Positions 35,221 to 37,277 of a stretch of 37,277 nt of DNA are shown piece after piece; the stretch's first letter is position 1; each line of letters begins with the position of its first letter. Source of the stretch: Isosphaeraceae bacterium. GTDB lineage: Bacteria; Planctomycetota; Planctomycetia; Isosphaerales; Isosphaeraceae. Where the stretch lies: contig JAJPJC010000236.1 of NCBI GenBank assembly GCA_021324445.1, positions 1 to 37,277 on the forward strand, read 5' to 3'. The translations under genes and the position numbers were made by a program. The notes under the pieces are model-generated. The model searched no databases, was not told the origin of the DNA, and saw only the letters and a list, made by a program, of their open reading frames with translations.

Positions 35221-35248
35221 TGGACGCTGGGCTTGCGACGGTTATAAT
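35221..35248 (+). promoter_or_regulatory. Probable methyltransferase promoter, TGGACG-N16-TATAAT
   Basis: A consensus -10 box TATAAT (35243-35248) is preceded at 16 bases by a poor -35 (TGGACG, 35221-35226). The start would be near 35255, 38 bases before the methyltransferase ATG. Confidence 0.45.
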
Positions 35249-35292
35249 TGACATGCGTTCAGAAATCAACGTAGGTTGGTGAGGTCGTCCCT

Positions 35293-36207
35293 ATGTCCCA
35301 AAAGAGCTTGTTCGCCCCCAAGGGCGGTTTCGATCTCTCGCCTTTCAGCGTGAACGGCGATCTCCGGCCGGTGTTCACGACGGAGCTTGGGGCGTTGTTT
35401 CGAGGGGATTGCGTCGAGCTGTTGCCTTACGTCCGCAATGAATGTGTGGATACCGTGTTTGCCGACCCACCATTCAATCTCGGCAAAGAATACGGCGGTA
35501 ACGTCAACGATCAGCGCAAAGAAGATGAGTATCTAAACTGGTGCCACCAGTGGATTAATCAATGCGTGCGCATCTTGAAGCCTGGTGGTGCCTTCTTCCT
35601 CTATAATATCCCCCGCTGGAACGTGGAGCTTGGGCACCACCTCAACACGCTCGGCATGCATTTCAGGCATTGGATCACAGTCAGCATCAAGTTTGGCCTG
35701 CCGATCCCCGGTCGGCTCTACCCGGCGCATTACAGCCTGCTCTACTATTCGAAGGGCAAGCACAAGACCTTCCGCAAAATCCGCACGCCCATCGAGACGT
35801 GCAGGCATTGCGGCGGTGAGATCAGGGATTACGGCGGCCATCGTGGCGCGATGAACGACTTGGGCGTGAACCTGATGGATGTGTGGACGGACATCCCACC
35901 CGTTCGGCACTGGAAGTTCAAATCGCCGAAGCGCAAGGCCAACGCGCTATCGACCAAAATCCTTGACCGCGTGGTCGAGATGAGCACCGTCGAGGGCGAA
36001 GTCGTGCTCGACCCGTTCGGCGGCAGCGGCACCACTTTCGCTGTCTGCGAGAGCAAGAATCGCCGATGGCTCGGTATCGAGATCGATGCCACTGACGTGA
36101 TCATCGAGCGGCTGACCAGTGCCGATCTGCATTACCATAAGAGCGAGGATTACGTCGAGGGCTGGGCTCTACGCAGGAACCGCTTGGCGTTACCCTCCCA
36201 GACCTGA
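35293..36207 (+). CDS. Site-specific DNA methyltransferase, beta-class (N6-adenine or N4-cytosine)
   Basis: The product has 304 residues. The catalytic motif IV (VFADPPFNLGKEY, DPPF at 58-61) comes before the AdoMet-binding motif I (VVLDPFGGSGTTFAVCE, 238-253), the order that defines beta-class enzymes. DPPF is more common in N6-adenine enzymes, but beta-class N4-cytosine enzymes cannot be excluded. The target region (about 120-215) includes CRHCGGEIRDYGGH, which may bind zinc. The gene converges on a BglII-like endonuclease with a 58-base tail overlap and is divergent from a small HTH protein, so the three form a plausible type II system. The recognition site cannot be read from the sequence. 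GAGG lies about 10 bases before the ATG. Confidence 0.9.
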   Translation: MSQKSLFAPKGGFDLSPFSVNGDLRPVFTTELGALFRGDCVELLPYVRNECVDTVFADPPFNLGKEYGGNVNDQRKEDEYLNWCHQWINQCVRILKPGGAFFLYNIPRWNVELGHHLNTLGMHFRHWITVSIKFGLPIPGRLYPAHYSLLYYSKGKHKTFRKIRTPIETCRHCGGEIRDYGGHRGAMNDLGVNLMDVWTDIPPVRHWKFKSPKRKANALSTKILDRVVEMSTVEGEVVLDPFGGSGTTFAVCESKNRRWLGIEIDATDVIIERLTSADLHYHKSEDYVEGWALRRNRLALPSQT

Positions 36208-37121
36208 GAAGGCACGCCCCCCACCGTCTCTACGTCCCCCGTGTTGGTCATCGTGTACGTGCGGGTTTTCCCAAGGTAAGGGGCCGTCCGGCCGAAGCGG
36301 TCGGGCGCGAACCCGAACTCCCAGATCGGCAGGACGATCGAGTCGCGGTATTGGAGCCGCTCCAATTCCTCGAAGCTGCCGTTGCGGGTGGTTGCGGGCC
36401 AGATGCGTGTCGCGGACGCCTTGTCGCGGGACGTGATGAAAACCCCGGCGTCGATCAGGCCGCGCCGGTACAAGAAGCCGAGCTTGTTCAGCGACCGGAA
36501 TGAGCTGGCTATGTAGCCTGTCTCGAACTCCACCCCGACCCTGATCGGCCCCGTCGTCTGCGCCTGCCGAAAGTGGTGACGGTGCCGCTCTTCCAGGGCG
36601 CCGAGGTGAAAACAACCGCGCCGCCCGTACCTCTGGTAGAACAGCACGGCAGCGCGGTCCGGCTCCAGTTCGGGGTGGGCGGCTGTGAACTCGTCAAGGA
36701 AGGGGAAAAGCTCGACGCGATCCAGCGCGTAGCCTGGGGAGGCGGGCAGTTCGATAGAAGCGTCGATCCTCTGGTCCTCGGCCGCCGCCACACCCGCGAC
36801 CGCGCGGTCCGTGATCACCTTCTCGCGCGTCCAGCCTCGCTGTTCTTCGAGGAACTTCGAGAAGCCCCGGGAGATGTAATCGGCCGTGTTTACGACCCTA
36901 GGCGTGACCCGATCACCGCTCCTTCCAAACCAGGGCGAGTCATTGACGACGAACTCGGTGCCGACGGTACAGATCGAATTCAGAGTCTGTTCCGAAAGGG
37001 GTTGACCGATCACCTTGGCTTGTTGCAAGGCGCTGTGTACCAATAACTTGCGGATAATGATCGCTTGTGTGGTGCCATGCAATAAGCGATTTTTCGGAAC
37101 AGCCGCTTGAGGCGTTTCCAC
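36150..37121 (-). CDS. Probable type II restriction endonuclease, BglII/BamHI-like
   Basis: The open frame holds 323 codons; the true start is unclear. The recognisable core is GPIRVGVEFETGYIASSFRS, LNKLGFLYRRGLIDAGVFIT and a following helix (NGSFEELERLQYRDSIVLPI). This resembles the BglII/BamHI group, where a VExxF strand carries the metal-binding acidic residues and the next helix begins with an Asn/Ala-Ser turn. The 3' end overlaps the methyltransferase by 58 bases, tail to tail, as in many type II systems. The first ~45 codons run through a MITE-like segment (36987-37102) and a transposase remnant, so the native 5' end seems to have been replaced; candidate starts are GTG 37121, TTG 37082, TTG 37043 and GTG 37013. 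It may still be functional. Confidence 0.65.
   Translation of the reverse strand: METPQAAVPKNRLLHGTTQAIIIRKLLVHSALQQAKVIGQPLSEQTLNSICTVGTEFVVNDSPWFGRSGDRVTPRVVNTADYISRGFSKFLEEQRGWTREKVITDRAVAGVAAAEDQRIDASIELPASPGYALDRVELFPFLDEFTAAHPELEPDRAAVLFYQRYGRRGCFHLGALEERHRHHFRQAQTTGPIRVGVEFETGYIASSFRSLNKLGFLYRRGLIDAGVFITSRDKASATRIWPATTRNGSFEELERLQYRDSIVLPIWEFGFAPDRFGRTAPYLGKTRTYTMTNTGDVETVGGVPSQVWEGNAKRFLRRAQPST
36987..37102. mobile_element. MITE-like segment with 11-base terminal inverted repeats
   Basis: CTGTTCCGAAA (36987-36997) and TTTCGGAACAG (37092-37102) are exact inverted copies bounding 116 bases. The right terminus touches the point where transposase-like coding ends. The size and perfect ends suit a miniature element. 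It lies inside the open frame of the endonuclease. Confidence 0.5.
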
Positions 37122-37277
37122 TGGGTTCGAGTCAAGTCGGATGGGTAGGGTTTGCGTTTCATGTGGAATTCTCGACTCTGGCGAAAAAGCTTAGTCGACG
37201 AGGATATATTTGAACAGCGGCTCAACGCATGAGGTCCCTCCAGCATAGAATGGGGTTGGCTTGCCCCCCATCCTACC
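37097..37277 (-). mobile_element. IS5-type transposase 5' remnant
   Basis: From an ATG at 37162, reading leftward, the frame gives MKRKPYPSDLTRTQWKRLKRLF, the standard opening of IS5/IS4-group transposases (MxxxYPSDLTxxQWxxL). The match ends near 37100, where a terminal repeat begins, and the rest of the transposase is absent on the left. Bases 37163-37277 may include the outer end of the IS, but I cannot mark a terminal repeat. Confidence 0.65.

Larger units (their letters stand above)
34211..37277 (+). mobile_element. Island 3: third element of the array, right end outside window
   Basis: It starts with core copy 3 and a third left-end repeat. Cargo is a restriction-modification set. No further tRNA core is seen before 37277, so its right end is beyond the window or lost. 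The IS5-type transposase remnant and the MITE-like segment near the right edge show later insertions. An integrase able to serve all three islands could lie past the edge. Confidence 0.65.

Overview
The window is high-GC bacterial chromosome that reads like a planctomycete of the Isosphaeraceae type. The inference rests on gene content: two DUF1501 proteins, a DUF1559 protein with a pilin-like N-terminus, a TPR/FG-GAP/ASPIC-UnbV protein, a Uma2 endonuclease, a type III glutamine synthetase and many secreted proteins of unknown role, plus REPIN-like palindromes. I ran no database search; all family calls come from motifs recalled while reading.

Bases 1-28800 are chromosomal core. From the left: a 5' part of a DUF1501 gene (minus strand) divergent from a DAHP synthase; a small lipoprotein; a 940-residue TPR/FG-GAP/ASPIC protein; a DUF1559 protein; a secreted beta-helix-like protein; a second DUF1501 gene followed closely by a TPR protein; type III glutamine synthetase; a coupled minus-strand pair (cupin-like protein and an unknown protein) with a startless ORF remnant upstream; leuA behind a promoter, a leucine-rich leader peptide and a long hairpin that together look like a transcription attenuator; a Uma2 protein; a double-domain M16 protease; the decayed 3' end of a SNF2-type helicase; agmatine deiminase; a pseudouridine synthase with a long disordered tail overlapping pyrK; a UVR-motif protein; and a TIGR04283-type glycosyltransferase.

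Bases 28836-37277 are different. A complete tRNA-Lys(CTT) gene is followed by two further copies of its 3' 46 bases, at 31597 and 34211, cutting the region into blocks of 2734 and 2614 bases and a third that runs off the window. Each tRNA end is followed by the same divergent ~270-base left end with three copies of an 11-base motif (GCACYRAAACT), the first always exactly 73 bases after the tRNA end. Each internal junction is preceded by the same ~137-base right end carrying that motif as an inverted pair, the inner copy always 122 bases before the core. This is the layout expected of tyrosine-integrase attachment sites with arm-type sites, yet no integrase gene is visible in either complete block. 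I read the region as a tandem array of cis-mobilisable, integrase-less islands that a related integrase elsewhere could move.

The island cargo is lower in GC and looks like conflict or defence material. Island 1 has a three-gene regulated mini-operon (last gene interrupted by an amber codon) and a 344-residue protein with features recalled from bacterial NLR-type conflict proteins. Island 2 has a broken zinc-ribbon/HTH fusion, a 49-codon ORF, a DUF1653 protein, and a dCTP-deaminase-like protein with a C-terminal membrane hairpin and Gln in place of the expected catalytic Glu. Island 3 has a putative type II restriction-modification set (small HTH regulator, beta-class methyltransferase, BglII-like endonuclease), with the 5' end of the endonuclease gene disturbed by a MITE-like segment and an IS5-type transposase remnant.
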